A stretch of 23,568 bases of DNA from an uncultured Erysipelotrichaceae bacterium (GTDB lineage: Bacteria > Bacillota_I > Bacilli_A > Erysipelotrichales > Erysipelotrichaceae), in NCBI GenBank assembly GCA_946621045.1, contig CAMOOA010000007.1, forward strand, positions 1-23,568. Reading direction: 5' to 3'. The notes below the pieces were generated by a model. The model saw only the letters and a program-made list of their open reading frames with translations, was not told the origin of the DNA and did no database searches. Positions 23,545-23,568 of this stretch are shown here, one piece after another. Made by a program: the position numbers and the translations under genes. Positions within the stretch are counted from its first letter, which is position 1. Each line of letters starts with the position of its first letter.

Positions 23545-23568
23545 ATAAAAAAACCTCCGAAACCGGTT

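Noticed and set aside
1..23568. Complete mobile elements, CRISPR arrays, tRNA or rRNA genes, and an ops/JUMPstart element
   Set aside because: I read all gaps between genes and saw no repeat-spacer pattern, no tRNA-like cloverleaf, no transposase and no GGCGGTAG motif.

Overview
The window comes from a low-repeat, moderately GC-rich Gram-positive bacterium, most likely Bacillota. I cannot fix the genus. The evidence is a LytR-CpsA-Psr (LCP) cell-wall ligase with a PASTA-like domain, two YfhO-type polytopic membrane proteins, GtrB/CsbB-type glycosyltransferases and good Shine-Dalgarno sites (GGAGG). Every real gene is on the minus strand, so the map reads from right to left. The content is a cell-surface glycan locus: nucleotide-sugar synthesis, glycosyl transfer, flipping, O-acylation and attachment to the wall. 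No gap between genes exceeds 160 bases. I found no tRNA, rRNA, CRISPR array or complete insertion sequence.

Four transcription units can be proposed from gene spacing, -10 elements and terminators. Unit 1 (23544 to 19341) holds a membrane-anchored GT2, an unrecognised single-pass membrane protein and the LCP ligase, and ends at a strong intrinsic terminator (19274-19319). Unit 2 (19181 to 15324) holds rfbA, an extended SDR sugar-nucleotide enzyme, rfbB and a GT10 fucosyltransferase-like enzyme. Unit 3 (15213 to 6140) holds a Wzx-like flippase, two consecutive YfhO proteins, and an MBOAT plus SGNH pair for O-acylation. Unit 4 (5986 to 61) holds two soluble GT2 enzymes, the aminotransferase RffA/WecE, a membrane GT2, an ATP-grasp ligase and two small EamA/SMR-like membrane proteins, with start-stop overlaps at most junctions. 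Units 3 and 4 start from near-identical extended -10 promoters.

In pathway terms, RfbA and RfbB make dTDP-4-keto-6-deoxyglucose, and RffA would convert it to dTDP-4-amino-4,6-dideoxygalactose (Fuc4N). The last five genes of unit 4 match the parts list of the Arn pathway of Gram-negative bacteria: a sugar aminotransferase, a polyprenyl-phosphate glycosyltransferase and a two-subunit SMR-type flippase. An ATP-grasp ligase is added, which could put an amino acid or other acid on the sugar amine. The YfhO proteins would be the outward-facing transferases, in the role ArnT plays. This reading, a lipid-linked amino-sugar decoration pathway in a Gram-positive glycan locus, is my main hypothesis. It rests on gene content and is inference.

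The first 60 bases hold a stem-loop that resembles the right end of an IS200/IS605-type element, abutting the stop codon of the last gene.
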